Shown here piece by piece: positions 7,946-17,342 of a stretch of DNA of 64,000 nt. A program made the translations under genes and the position numbers. The stretch is from assembly GCF_900078335.1 (NCBI RefSeq), contig NZ_FKBR01000006.1, forward strand, positions 291,490 through 355,489. Direction: 5' to 3'. The number at the start of each line of letters is the position of its first letter. The stretch's first letter is position 1. The notes beneath the pieces were generated by a model, which saw nothing but the letters and a program-made list of their open reading frames with translations, was not told the DNA's origin and did no database searches. The DNA comes from Bordetella trematum (GTDB lineage Bacteria > Pseudomonadota > Gammaproteobacteria > Burkholderiales > Burkholderiaceae_B).

Positions 7946-10900
7946 TCAGGCTGCGCCGTAGCCCCCGCCGCCAGGGGTTTCCACCACAAAGACATCGCCG
8001 GGCTGAAGCTCGGTGCAATCCTGCGGCCCCAAGGCATCGATGCGGCCATCGGCACGCTCGACATAGTTGCGACCGACCAGCCCCGGACTGCCCCCGGCCA
8101 GGCCGAACGGCGCATGCAGCCGGTTGTTCGACAGAATGGCCGCCGTCATCGCCTCCAGGAAACGCACCCGGCGCACCCCCCCGTCGCCTCCCCGATAACG
8201 CCCTGCCCCACCCGAGCCCTTGCGGATCTCGTACGACTCCAGCCGCACCGGAAAGCGCAGCTCCAGGATCTCGGGGTCGGTCAGGCGCGAGTTGGTCATG
8301 TGGGCCTGCACCACCGACGTGCCCGCAAAGCCCGGGTCCTGCGGGCCGGTCCGGTCGATGCGCCGGGGCCCGGCGCCCGTGCCGCCGGAAATGGTTTCGT
8401 AGTACTGGTAGCGGGCATTGCCGAAGGTGAAATTGTTCATCGTGCCCTGGCTGGCCGCCAGCACGCCCAGGGCGCCATACAGCGCGTTGACCACGCACAT
8501 GGACGTCTCCACATTGCCGGCCACCACCGATGCCGGCGGATCGGGCTTGAGCATCGAGCCGTCCGGAATCACGATGTCCAGCGGTTTGAGACAACCTGCG
8601 TTAAGCGGGATATCGTCGTCGACCAGGGTGCGGAATACATACAGCACCGCCGCCACCGCGATCGCGCTGGGTGCGTTGAAGTTGTTGTCCAATTGCGCCG
8701 AACTGCCCGTGAAATCGACCACCGCGCTGCGGGCCTCGCGGTCGACCCTGACCTGCACGCGGATCACTGCGCCATTGTCCAGCGGATAGCTGTACTCGCC
8801 GTCCTTGAGCACCGAGATCACGCGCCGCACGGCCTCTTCGGCATTGTCCTGGACATGCCCCATGTAGGCACGCACGACCTCCAGACCAAAGTGATCGCAC
8901 ATCGCCAGCAGCTCCTGCACCCCCTTTTCGTTGGCAGCGATCTGGGCGTGCAGGTCGGCAATGTTCTGGTCCGGATTGCGTGCCGGCCAGCGGCCCGACG
9001 CCAGGATGGCGCGCGCCGCCTCATCGCGGAACTCGCCATCCCTGACCAGTTGGAAGTTGGTGAACAGCACCCCTTCGTCGTCGATGGTGCGCGAGTCGGG
9101 GGGCATGGAGCCGGGCGTGGTGCCGCCGATGTCGGCGTGGTGGCCGCGCGAGCCCACATAGAACAGGATATCCCGGCCCTGGCGATCGAACACCGGCGTG
9201 ATCACGGTGACGTCCGGCAGGTGGGTGCCGCCATGATAGGGGTCGTTGACGACATAGGCGTCACCCGGCCGCATGCGCCCCGCATTGGCCCGCATGACCG
9301 TCTTGATCGATTCGCCCATCGACCCGAGATGCACCGGCATGTGCGGCGCATTGGCGATCAGGTTGCCTTCGTCATCGAAGATCGCGCAGGAGAAATCCAG
9401 CCGCTCCTTGATGTTGACCGAATAAGCCGTATTCTGCAGCCGGTAGCCCATCTGCTCGGCAATGGACATGAAAAGGTTGTTGAACACCTCAAGCATGACC
9501 GGATCGGCCTGGGTGCCCACCGCGCGACGCTGGGCGCGGGCCTGCACGCGCTTGAGCACGAGATGGCCGCGGGTATCGAGCCGAGCCTGCCATCCGGCCT
9601 CGACCACTGTGGTCTGATTCGAGTCGGAAATGATCGCGGGTCCGTCCAGCACATCGCCGGCCATCAGATCGTCGCGCACATAGAGCGGCGTATCGTGCCA
9701 GGCGCCAGCGCTGTACATGCGCACGGTCTGCCGCGCACTCAGGGGCTGTTCGCGCGGCATCGTGCTCACGGCTTCGCTGATCTGCTGTCCGCCGCCGGTG
9801 GCCTCCACCGAAATGGTTTCAACCACCAGCTCGCGGCCCGGCATCAGAAAGGAATAGCGCTGACGATAGGCGGCCTCGAAATCCGCCCGCACCTGCTCCA
9901 GTGGCCCGGCGGAGATTTCCAGCGCCGTGTCGGTGCCGCGATACTTGAGATGCAGCCGCCGCGCCACACGCATGGCCTGCGGCTCGACGTGCTGGCGCGT
10001 CAGCTCCTCGCAAGCCTGGCCGGCGAGCACATCGAGCTCGCCTTCCAGCTCTTGCAGCAAGGCCGTGCTCAGGACCTGCTCGACGGTCTTCTGCCGCATT
10101 TCCGTCTGATCCGCCAGACCCATGCCATAGGCTGACAGCACCCCGCCCAGGGTGTGCGCGAACACCGTGGTCATACCCAGCGCATCGGCAACCAGGCAGG
10201 CATGCTGCCCCCCGGCGCCGCCGAAGGTGGTGAGCGTGTATTCCGTGACATCGTGGCCGCGCTGCACAGAAATGCGTTTGATGGCCTCGGCCATGCTGCC
10301 GACCGCGATTTCCAGGAAACCTTCCGCCAATTGCTCCGGCGTCATGCTGCGCCCGGTGGCGGCGCCGACCTCATCGGCCAGCGCCTCGAAGCGGGTGCGC
10401 ACCACCTCGGCATCCAGCGGCTGATCGGCCTGGGGCCCGAAGACGCTGGGGAAAAATGCCGGCTGTATCTTGCCCAGCAGCACGTTGCAGTCGGTCACGG
10501 CCAGCGGACCGCCGCGTCGATAGCAGGCCGGCCCCGGGTTGGCGCCGGCCGAATCCGGGCCCACGCGCAGCCGCGAACCATCGAAATGCAGGATGGAGCC
10601 GCCACCCGCAGCCACGGTATGGATGCTCATCATCGGCGCGCGCATGCGCACGCCCGCCACCAGCGTTTCAAACTCGCGTTCGAACTCGCCGGCGTAGTGC
10701 GACACATCGGTGGACGTACCCCCCATGTCAAAACCGATCACCTGCCCGAAGCCGGCCAGGGCGCTGCTGCGCGCCATGCCCACGATGCCGCCGGCCGGAC
10801 CCGACAGGATGGCATCCTTGCCCCGAAAGCGATGGGCATCGGTCAGGCCGCCGTTGGATTGCATGAACATCAGGCGGATGCCGGGCAGCTCGGCGGCCAC

Positions 10901-11569
10901 CTGCTCCACATAACGTCTCAGAATCGGCGACAGATAGGCGTCCACCACCGTGGTGTCGCCGCGCGACACGAACTTGATAAGGGGGCTGGTCTCGTAAGAG
11001 GCCGATACCTGCGAGAAACCGGCCGCGCGGGCCAGCTCGGCGGCGCGCGCTTCGTGCTGCGGATTCTTCCATGCATGCATGAACACGATGGCGGCAGTGC
11101 GAAAGCCCTGCGCATAAGCTTGCGCAAGCGCGCGCTGCAAAGCCGCCTCATCGAGCGCCTGCACCATCTCGCCGGCCGCATCCAGCCGCTCGTCGGCCTC
11201 GATCACGTCGTCATAGAGCATTTCCGGCAGCAGCACTTCGCGGTCGAACAAGCGCGGCCGGTTCTGATAGGCAATGCGCAGCGCATCGCGCATGCCGCGT
11301 GTGGTGACCAGCACGGTGCGCTCGCCCTTGCGTTCGAGCAAGGCGTTGGTGGCGACCGTCGTGCCCATTTTCACGCACTCGACCTGATCGGCAGGCACAG
11401 GCTGGCCTGGCGCCAGGCCGAGGAGCTTGCGAATGCCGGCGACGGCGGCATCCCGATACTGCTCGGGGTTTTCCGAGAGCATTTTGGCTGTCACCAGCGC
11501 CCCGTCGGGGCGGCGGCCGACAATGTCGGTAAACGTGCCCCCACGATCGATCCAGAATTGCCACTTCAT
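7946..11569 (-). CDS. 5-oxoprolinase-type HyuA-HyuB fusion
   Basis: Probably ATP-dependent 5-oxoprolinase, opening pyroglutamate to glutamate in the cytoplasm. The 1207-residue protein is a fusion of an HyuA-like half ([10 protein letters not shown] near residue 9, the [10 protein letters not shown] segment, [10 protein letters not shown] as the ATPase-fold motif) and an HyuB-like half (from about residue 690: [47 protein letters not shown]). About 1200 residues is the normal length of the fused enzyme. It lies 54 bases after the MarR gene on the same strand, with a TRAP transporter divergent. Related hydantoinases share the fold, so the substrate is supported mainly by the transporter context. 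Confidence 0.88.
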   Translation of the reverse strand: MKWQFWIDRGGTFTDIVGRRPDGALVTAKMLSENPEQYRDAAVAGIRKLLGLAPGQPVPADQVECVKMGTTVATNALLERKGERTVLVTTRGMRDALRIAYQNRPRLFDREVLLPEMLYDDVIEADERLDAAGEMVQALDEAALQRALAQAYAQGFRTAAIVFMHAWKNPQHEARAAELARAAGFSQVSASYETSPLIKFVSRGDTTVVDAYLSPILRRYVEQVAAELPGIRLMFMQSNGGLTDAHRFRGKDAILSGPAGGIVGMARSSALAGFGQVIGFDMGGTSTDVSHYAGEFEREFETLVAGVRMRAPMMSIHTVAAGGGSILHFDGSRLRVGPDSAGANPGPACYRRGGPLAVTDCNVLLGKIQPAFFPSVFGPQADQPLDAEVVRTRFEALADEVGAATGRSMTPEQLAEGFLEIAVGSMAEAIKRISVQRGHDVTEYTLTTFGGAGGQHACLVADALGMTTVFAHTLGGVLSAYGMGLADQTEMRQKTVEQVLSTALLQELEGELDVLAGQACEELTRQHVEPQAMRVARRLHLKYRGTDTALEISAGPLEQVRADFEAAYRQRYSFLMPGRELVVETISVEATGGGQQISEAVSTMPREQPLSARQTVRMYSAGAWHDTPLYVRDDLMAGDVLDGPAIISDSNQTTVVEAGWQARLDTRGHLVLKRVQARAQRRAVGTQADPVMLEVFNNLFMSIAEQMGYRLQNTAYSVNIKERLDFSCAIFDDEGNLIANAPHMPVHLGSMGESIKTVMRANAGRMRPGDAYVVNDPYHGGTHLPDVTVITPVFDRQGRDILFYVGSRGHHADIGGTTPGSMPPDSRTIDDEGVLFTNFQLVRDGEFRDEAARAILASGRWPARNPDQNIADLHAQIAANEKGVQELLAMCDHFGLEVVRAYMGHVQDNAEEAVRRVISVLKDGEYSYPLDNGAVIRVQVRVDREARSAVVDFTGSSAQLDNNFNAPSAIAVAAVLYVFRTLVDDDIPLNAGCLKPLDIVIPDGSMLKPDPPASVVAGNVETSMCVVNALYGALGVLAASQGTMNNFTFGNARYQYYETISGGTGAGPRRIDRTGPQDPGFAGTSVVQAHMTNSRLTDPEILELRFPVRLESYEIRKGSGGAGRYRGGDGGVRRVRFLEAMTAAILSNNRLHAPFGLAGGSPGLVGRNYVERADGRIDALGPQDCTELQPGDVFVVETPGGGGYGAA

Positions 11570-11623
11570 AGAAACCTCTAGCGAAGTAAAAATCGGCCCG
11601 GCGCGCCCCTGCGCCCGGCGCCC

Positions 11624-12130
11624 TTACAGCGAAGTCGCGGCCCGCGCCGCCTGGTCGTACAGGCCGGACAGGGCACGCAGGGTATTGGCCAGCTGGCGGG
11701 TGAACTCCAGACTGCCGGCGCTGGCCTCAAGGCCCTCCAGCAGGCATTGCTCGCGGATCACGCCATAGCGCTTGATATGTTCGGCGCCCAGTTCGGTGAC
11801 GCCGTAGAAGACTTCCTTGCCGTTGCGCTCGCCTCGCACCACGCCCAATCGCTCCAGCTTCTTAAGGGCGTAGCTGACGATATGCGTGTCTTCGACATTG
11901 AGCGTGAAGCAGATATCGGCGAGTTTCTTGGAGCGCTGGCGGTGATAGACGTGGTGCAGCACCATCACATCGGTCGCGGTCAGCTCGGGCAGGCCAGCCG
12001 CCGCCATGCAGCGCACGGTCCAGCGGTCGAAGGCATGGCTGGCGATCATCAGGCCGAACTCCACCTCCGAGAGATCCGGGGCACGCCCGGCTGCCAAATG
12101 GGCCGATGAGGCGATCAGATTGGTTTTCAA
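11624..12130 (-). CDS. MarR-type winged-helix regulator
   Basis: A 168-residue DNA-binding protein with a winged helix-turn-helix of the MarR group: helix segment ATDVMVLHHVYHRQRSKKLADI, recognition region VEDTHIVSYALKKLERLGVV and the wing RGERNGKEVFYGVT. It is probably the local regulator of the downstream oxoprolinase gene and the divergent TRAP genes. It sits between them, and the divergent region beside its start contains two related AT-rich dyads. The inducer is unknown; pyroglutamate would be a natural guess. Confidence 0.8.
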   Translation of the reverse strand: MKTNLIASSAHLAAGRAPDLSEVEFGLMIASHAFDRWTVRCMAAAGLPELTATDVMVLHHVYHRQRSKKLADICFTLNVEDTHIVSYALKKLERLGVVRGERNGKEVFYGVTELGAEHIKRYGVIREQCLLEGLEASAGSLEFTRQLANTLRALSGLYDQAARAATSL

Positions 12131-12498
12131 GGCGCTCTCCCGAGTGAATTTCAGCGTGGAAATACTAATGATTTATCGATAATTTCTCAATGAAAAACCT
12201 TTTTATTTACCGATAAAAAGAAAAGGGTTTTCCCCAATCGTGCAAACCCCCCGTCCGTCGCGAAAATGCGCAACGTCCACGACACAGGTTTTTCCGCCGC
12301 ATGCGCATCGTTTTCCCGGACAAGGCAGCCCCCAGAGACATGGCGCAGTGCGGCCACGCACCACCCCTGGGACTTACCCGAACAACGGGTTTCCTCTGGC
12401 CCGGCCGCAAAACCGCAATCGTAGAATCCAACAGGTCGAAAGCCACATATCGCGGCGCTTTCGCTCCCCCATCACTACGTCAACAAGAGGGATACACC
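12131..12498. other. divergent control region, MarR gene / dctP
   Basis: 368 bases without a gene. The left third is AT-rich and holds the candidate operator dyads. The remainder is ordinary GC-rich sequence carrying the dctP leader with AAGAGGGA just ahead of the start. The open frame across 12301-12498 is in phase with dctP but has no signal peptide and no good ribosome site, so it is not taken as coding. Confidence 0.55.
12172..12220. promoter_or_regulatory. paired AT-rich dyads, candidate MarR operator
   Basis: The palindrome TTATCGATAA (12173-12182) is followed by a related TTTACCGATAAA (12206-12217) whose centre is 34 bases away. The second copy is embedded in an 8-bp inverted repeat, CTTTTTAT / ATAAAAAG (12199-12220). 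They lie directly upstream of the regulator gene, between it and dctP, where an operator controlling both directions is expected. The assignment is inference. Confidence 0.45.
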
Positions 12499-13473
12499 AT
12501 GTACAAGAAGCTCAGCCTGCTTGCCGGCAGCGTCCTGCTTGCCTTCGGCGCCAGCGCCCAGGCTCAGACCAAATGGGATCTGCCCACGGCCTATCCGGCC
12601 AGCAATCTGCATGTCGAAAACCTCGTTGATTTCGTCAAAGACGTGGACGCTCTGTCAGGCGGCAAGCTCAAAATCACGCTGCACAACAATGCGTCGCTGT
12701 ACAAGGCGCCGGAAATCAAGCGAGCGGTCCAGGGCAACCAGGCCCAGATCGGCGAGATCCTGCTGACCAACTTTGCCAACGAGGCGCCCATCTACGAGCT
12801 CGACGGCCTGCCTTTCCTCGCTACGGGCTACGACGCCTCATTCAAGCTCTATCAGGCCCAGAAACCCTTTCTTGAAAAGCAGCTCAACAAGCAGGGCATG
12901 ACGCTGCTGTATGCGGTGGCGTGGCCGCCGCAAGGCATCTTCGCCAACCGCGACATCAAGGAGGTGGGCGACATGAAGGGCCTGAAATGGCGCGCCTACA
13001 GCCCGGTCACGGCCAAGATCGCCGAACTGGTCGGCGCGCAGCCTGTCACGGTGCAACAGGCCGAACTGGCCCAGGCCATGGCCACGGGCGTGATCGATTC
13101 GTATATGTCGTCCGGCTCCACCGGCTACGACACCAAGACCTACGAGTACATCAAAAAGTTCTATGACACCGAGGCATGGCTGCCCAAGAACGCTGTCGTG
13201 GTCAACAAGAAGGCTTTCGACGCGCTGGACGCCCCGACCCAGCAGGCGCTGTTGAAAGCCGGCGCCCAGGCAGAGGCTCGTGGCTGGAAGCTCTCCCAGG
13301 ACAAGAACAGCTGGTACAAAGAGCAGCTGAGCAAGAACGGCATGGAAATCATCAAGCCCACGCCGCAGCTCACCGAGGGCCTGGACAAGATCGGCAAGCG
13401 CATGCTTGAAGACTGGCTCAAGAAGGCAGGCCCCGACGGCCAGGCCATGATCGACGCCTATCGCAAGCCCTGA
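12499..13473 (+). CDS. dctP: TRAP transporter solute-binding protein (DctP family)
   Basis: Periplasmic receptor of a tripartite Na+- or H+-driven uptake system. The 324-residue precursor begins with a signal peptide (MYKKLSLLAGSVLLAFGASAQA) and carries family landmarks: the WPPQGIFANRDIKEVGDMKGLKWR segment that includes the conserved arginine region, and the VTVQQAELAQAMATGVID loop. The ATG at 12499 follows AAGAGGGA. It heads a dctP-dctQ-dctM operon and diverges from the 5-oxoprolinase gene. B. pertussis has DctP proteins known to bind pyroglutamate, and the context suggests the same ligand here. Confidence 0.92.
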   Translation: MYKKLSLLAGSVLLAFGASAQAQTKWDLPTAYPASNLHVENLVDFVKDVDALSGGKLKITLHNNASLYKAPEIKRAVQGNQAQIGEILLTNFANEAPIYELDGLPFLATGYDASFKLYQAQKPFLEKQLNKQGMTLLYAVAWPPQGIFANRDIKEVGDMKGLKWRAYSPVTAKIAELVGAQPVTVQQAELAQAMATGVIDSYMSSGSTGYDTKTYEYIKKFYDTEAWLPKNAVVVNKKAFDALDAPTQQALLKAGAQAEARGWKLSQDKNSWYKEQLSKNGMEIIKPTPQLTEGLDKIGKRMLEDWLKKAGPDGQAMIDAYRKP

Positions 13474-13478
13474 GCAGC

Positions 13479-13979
13479 ATGCGCCGTTTCCTGGATACCC
13501 TGTACGGCGCGGCCGGCCTGCTGGCCGGCCTGAGCACCGTGGGTGTGCTGCTGTCCGTGCTGGCCGCCATCGTGGCGCGCCAGCTCGGCATGAACATTCC
13601 CGGCACCGACGCCTATGCCGGTTATTTCATGGCCGCCGCCGGCTTTCTGGCGCTGGCCAGTACGTTCAAGCATGGCGAGCACATCCGCGTCACCCTGGTG
13701 CTCAATGCACTGCAACCGGCCAATCGTCGCCGTCTGGACATCGTCGCGCTTGCGGTGGCGACCGTACTGGCCGCGGCCTTCGCCTTTTTCAGCATCAAGC
13801 TCACGCACGACTCCTGGGCCTACAACGACATCTCCACCTCCAACGACGCCACGCCGCTCTGGATTCCCCAGACAGCCATGGCCGTGGGCACCGTGCTGTT
13901 CTTCATTGCCTTGCTTGATGAACTGATCCGCCGGCTGTGCGGACACGCCGCCGCCACCTCGCAGCAAACCCATGAATGA
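13479..13979 (+). CDS. dctQ: TRAP transporter small permease (DctQ family)
   Basis: Inner-membrane 4-helix subunit of the TRAP transporter, 166 residues. Hydrophobic segments lie near residues 8-35, 45-65, 85-105 and 125-150, and the FKHGEHIRVTLV segment after helix 2 is typical of DctQ. It starts five bases after dctP and overlaps dctM by eight bases, implying translational coupling with the large subunit. Confidence 0.92.
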   Translation: MRRFLDTLYGAAGLLAGLSTVGVLLSVLAAIVARQLGMNIPGTDAYAGYFMAAAGFLALASTFKHGEHIRVTLVLNALQPANRRRLDIVALAVATVLAAAFAFFSIKLTHDSWAYNDISTSNDATPLWIPQTAMAVGTVLFFIALLDELIRRLCGHAAATSQQTHE

Positions 13980-15267
13980 AATCCTCGTCATCACCATGCT
14001 GGTTGTCTCCATCTTCGCCTTGCTGGCGGGAGGAGTCTGGGTCGGGCTGACATTGGCCGGCACCGCCTGGATCGGCATGGAGATCTTCTCCAGCCGTCCG
14101 GCCGGCGACGCCATGGCCGTCACGATCTGGGGCGCGGCCTCGAGCTGGACGCTCACCGCCCTGCCCTTGTTCCTGTGGATGGGAGAGATTCTGTTCCGGA
14201 CGCGGCTGTCAGAAGATCTTTTCAAAGGGCTCGCCCCCTGGCTCAACCGCCTGCCCGGCCGCCTGCTGCACACCAACGTGATCGGGTGCGCGATCTTTGC
14301 GGCCGTCTCGGGCTCCTCGGCGGCCACCTGCGCGACCGTGGGCAAGATGACCATTCCGGAGCTCAAGCGCCGGGGCTATCCCGAATCCAAGATTCTCGGC
14401 ACGCTGTCCGGGGCAGGCACGCTGGGCCTGCTGATCCCGCCTTCCATCATCATGATCGTCTATGGGGTCGCTGCCGATGTCTCGATTGCCCGGCTCTTCA
14501 TGGCGGGCGTCATCCCGGGCATGATGCTGGCCCTGCTGTTCATGGGCTATATCGCGTGGTGGGCCATCCGCAATCCGAAGGAAGTGCCCGAGGCCGACCC
14601 GGCCATGTCGTTGCGCCAGAAGCTGGCGCAATCCCGCCACCTCATTCCGGTCGTGCTGCTCATTGCGGCCGTGCTGGGCTCGATCTATACGGGCATCGCC
14701 ACGGCCACCGAGGCGGCAGCCGTCGGCGTGGTTGGCGCCCTGGCCCTATCGGCCCTGCAGGGCTCGCTCAATCGCAGCAGTTTCATGCAGTCCTTGCTGG
14801 GCGCCACCCGGCTGTATTGCATGATCGCGCTCATTCTGGCTGGCGCTCAGTTCCTGACGCTGGCCATGGGCTATATCGGCCTGCCACGAGCGCTGGCCGA
14901 ATGGATCGGTACACTCGGTCTGTCGCGCTTTGGCCTGATCATCGCGCTGATGCTGTTCTTCATCGTTCTGGGCTGCTTTCTGGACGGCATTTCCATCGTG
15001 GTGCTGACCATGGGCGTGCTGCTGCCCACCGTGCAGGCTGCGGGCATCGACCTGATCTGGTTCGGCATTTTCATCGTGTTCGTGGTGGAAATGGCCCAGA
15101 TCACGCCGCCGATCGGGTTCAACCTGTTTGTGCTCGCCGGCATGAGCGGGCGCCAACTGCCTTACATCGCCCGGGTCTCGCTGCCCATGTTTTTCCTGAT
15201 GACCCTCGGCGTACTGTTGCTCTATTGTTTCCCGGCCATCGCCACCTGGCTGCCGCGGCAGATGTAG
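13972..15267 (+). CDS. dctM: TRAP transporter large permease (DctM family)
   Basis: The 12-helix ion-coupled permease of the TRAP system, 431 residues. It contains the family hallmarks SGSSAATCATVGKMTIPELKRRGY and GTLGLLIPPSIIMIVYG, and the C-terminal FIVFVVEMAQITPPIGFNLFVL. Length is typical (about 425-430). It ends nine bases from the fhaC stop codon, with which it converges. Confidence 0.94.
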   Translation: MNEILVITMLVVSIFALLAGGVWVGLTLAGTAWIGMEIFSSRPAGDAMAVTIWGAASSWTLTALPLFLWMGEILFRTRLSEDLFKGLAPWLNRLPGRLLHTNVIGCAIFAAVSGSSAATCATVGKMTIPELKRRGYPESKILGTLSGAGTLGLLIPPSIIMIVYGVAADVSIARLFMAGVIPGMMLALLFMGYIAWWAIRNPKEVPEADPAMSLRQKLAQSRHLIPVVLLIAAVLGSIYTGIATATEAAAVGVVGALALSALQGSLNRSSFMQSLLGATRLYCMIALILAGAQFLTLAMGYIGLPRALAEWIGTLGLSRFGLIIALMLFFIVLGCFLDGISIVVLTMGVLLPTVQAAGIDLIWFGIFIVFVVEMAQITPPIGFNLFVLAGMSGRQLPYIARVSLPMFFLMTLGVLLLYCFPAIATWLPRQM

Positions 15268-15276
15268 GCTGGCGGC

Positions 15277-17172
15277 TCAAAAGCTGAGCGTGGTGTTCAG
15301 ATACCAGACCGGCGTCTTGCCCCTGCCCTCGGCGGCCAGCAGCGGTTTGCTGTAGGTCGCCGAGAAGCTCAGCAAAGGCGTGCTCAGCCGCAGCCCGATG
15401 GCCGCGCCCGCCATCTTCTGGCTGCGGCTGTCCTTCGCGTTGTTGTACAACATGCCCACATCGAGCCCGACGAAGGGAGCCAGGCGCGCCTGGCCGCCTG
15501 CGAACCACGGCAGGTTCAAGGGAAGCGTCACGGTGTTGGACAGATAGAAACCCCGGTCGCCGCTTTGCAGCGAATGGCGGTTGTACCCCCGGACGGTGTA
15601 CTCATCGCCCAGGGTGAGCTGGTAACTATTGAGCAGGATCTGGCGCGAGTACTGAAACCCCAGTTGCGATTGCACCGTCAGAAACTGCCCGCCTGGGGCG
15701 AAGCTGGCTTGCCACGACAGCACGCCGTTCACGCGCGAGACATGGCCCCGGGGTTCGACCTCATCAAACGCGGCATACTGGCCTTGGTTGATGTTAAGCC
15801 CCCGGTTCCAGGAAAGGTCGACAAACCCCGCATGCCGCCCGAATTGCTTGCTCCACTGGAGCCCCAGCGTGGCATCGCTGTAGTGCTTGCTGCTGACTTC
15901 CAGCCGCGTACCGGCCAGGTAGTTCTTGTTCTGGCGGGTTTTCAAAGCGCCGTAGAAACTCAGCTGGCTGGTGGCGTCGCGGAATACGGTTCGGGTCACG
16001 CGCAGCCCCACGCTGCGGGAATTGCCCGCCGATTGATAGCTCAGGCCCCCGCTGCGCAGCAGGTTCTTGTATGAGTTGTAGCCGGCCTGCAGATCGATGC
16101 GCGTATAACCCAGGGGCAGGCGCAACGCCATGTCATATGACTGCTCGCCATCGTGAACGCGGTCGGCGTACCAGCGTCGGCTGGTGAACAGGGTCAGCGT
16201 ATCGTTCCAGCCCAGCAGATCGCCGAAGCCCAGCGTCAGGTTGTACTTGTCCCGGCCCTGCGCCGGCACGCCGAAGCCCGAATTATCCCGTCCGAGCGAA
16301 GCCTGCATCCAGGCATTGCGCTGCACCGAGAGATTCAGATAGGAATCGCCCAGGGTGTCTGCCGGCTCGATCGCGACGGTCACCCGCTTGAAGCCGTTGT
16401 TCATGGCCTCGATCGCCTGATCGATATCGCGGATGTTCAGGATGGCATTGCGCCAGTTCGGCATGGCCCAGCCCACCATGGAAAACTCGCGCCAGCTGCT
16501 GATCGGCCTCCCGTCGATGCGCCAACCCTTGATCCTGCCCCAGTTGACCCGCAGCTTCAGCCGCCCCGCCACCACAGCCGGCTGACCCAGGGAGATATTG
16601 GAAGTCACGTAGCCCCGCTCGTAGAGTTCGGCGGTCAGGGCGCGCACCAGCTCGAACACGCCCTGGTTGTCGAGCGGGCGATCCAGATAAGCGGCCGACT
16701 TGCGCGCCACATTGAACAGCGGTCGCTGACCGCTGAAATCCAGGTCGACGCCGGTCAGCGTCACGGTATGGCCGCCTTTGCCCTGCGCGGGCGCGGGTGG
16801 CGCGGGCGGCGGGACCAGCGGCGTGCCCGGCGGCGCGGTCAGCGCCCGTTCGATATCCTGCTGTTGCTGGCGACGCTCCAGCAGCTGCTGCCCCAGGTTC
16901 AGGTCGCGTTGGCCCGGCGTGATCGGCAACTGACCCAGGGGTGGCGGCAGGCGCGGCGCCAGCGGGCCGCTGGCTCGCGGCCCGGCACCGGCAGGCAGGC
17001 CCTGATGGCCGGGCGCCGCGGCGGGGGTAGCCAGCGGCGCCATTCCCGGCTTGGCAGCCGGCCGGTGCTGCGCCTCGGCCGGCAGGGCTGCCAACCCCAA
17101 GCAGACAAGCAAACCGGCCCGCATCGCGGGGCGAAACAGGGCGGCATGGGATCGAAGCTTCGGCTCAGTCAT
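15277..17172 (-). CDS. fhaC: FhaC-type two-partner secretion transporter (TpsB)
   Basis: Outer-membrane beta-barrel of the Omp85 superfamily that exports FhaB. The product has a signal peptide (RAGLLVCLGLAALPAEA), a proline-rich stretch, an N-terminal helix/linker region (LGQQLLERRQQQQDIERAL), two POTRA domains (about residues 130-290) and a 16-strand barrel ending LNTTLSF with C-terminal Phe. The VRGYNRHSLQSGDRGFYLSN segment is the conserved loop-6 motif. The ATG at 17172 is the likely start (631 residues). The frame extends to a GTG at 17346 that overlaps the preceding stop as GTGA, which would allow translational coupling but adds an unlikely 58 residues. It is the last gene of the fha-fim cluster. 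Confidence 0.92.
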   Translation of the reverse strand: MTEPKLRSHAALFRPAMRAGLLVCLGLAALPAEAQHRPAAKPGMAPLATPAAAPGHQGLPAGAGPRASGPLAPRLPPPLGQLPITPGQRDLNLGQQLLERRQQQQDIERALTAPPGTPLVPPPAPPAPAQGKGGHTVTLTGVDLDFSGQRPLFNVARKSAAYLDRPLDNQGVFELVRALTAELYERGYVTSNISLGQPAVVAGRLKLRVNWGRIKGWRIDGRPISSWREFSMVGWAMPNWRNAILNIRDIDQAIEAMNNGFKRVTVAIEPADTLGDSYLNLSVQRNAWMQASLGRDNSGFGVPAQGRDKYNLTLGFGDLLGWNDTLTLFTSRRWYADRVHDGEQSYDMALRLPLGYTRIDLQAGYNSYKNLLRSGGLSYQSAGNSRSVGLRVTRTVFRDATSQLSFYGALKTRQNKNYLAGTRLEVSSKHYSDATLGLQWSKQFGRHAGFVDLSWNRGLNINQGQYAAFDEVEPRGHVSRVNGVLSWQASFAPGGQFLTVQSQLGFQYSRQILLNSYQLTLGDEYTVRGYNRHSLQSGDRGFYLSNTVTLPLNLPWFAGGQARLAPFVGLDVGMLYNNAKDSRSQKMAGAAIGLRLSTPLLSFSATYSKPLLAAEGRGKTPVWYLNTTLSF

Positions 17173-17342
17173 GGCCTGGAGTCTTGAAGGGACGGTCTGA
17201 GCCGGGCGCGCTCGTGGGGCACGAGGCGTCATGCTCATGCCCACGCCTTGCGGTGGACGGGGCCCGCGACCAGGCGAGCAGGCCCCAGGGCCCTCCCGGC
17301 CGTCGGCACAGGCGAGCCCCGTTGCCGGGGTCGACGCGGTTT

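Noticed and set aside
12301..12498. 66-codon N-terminal extension of dctP
   Set aside because: The ATG at 12499 has a ribosome site and starts a normal signal peptide; the extension would bury it.
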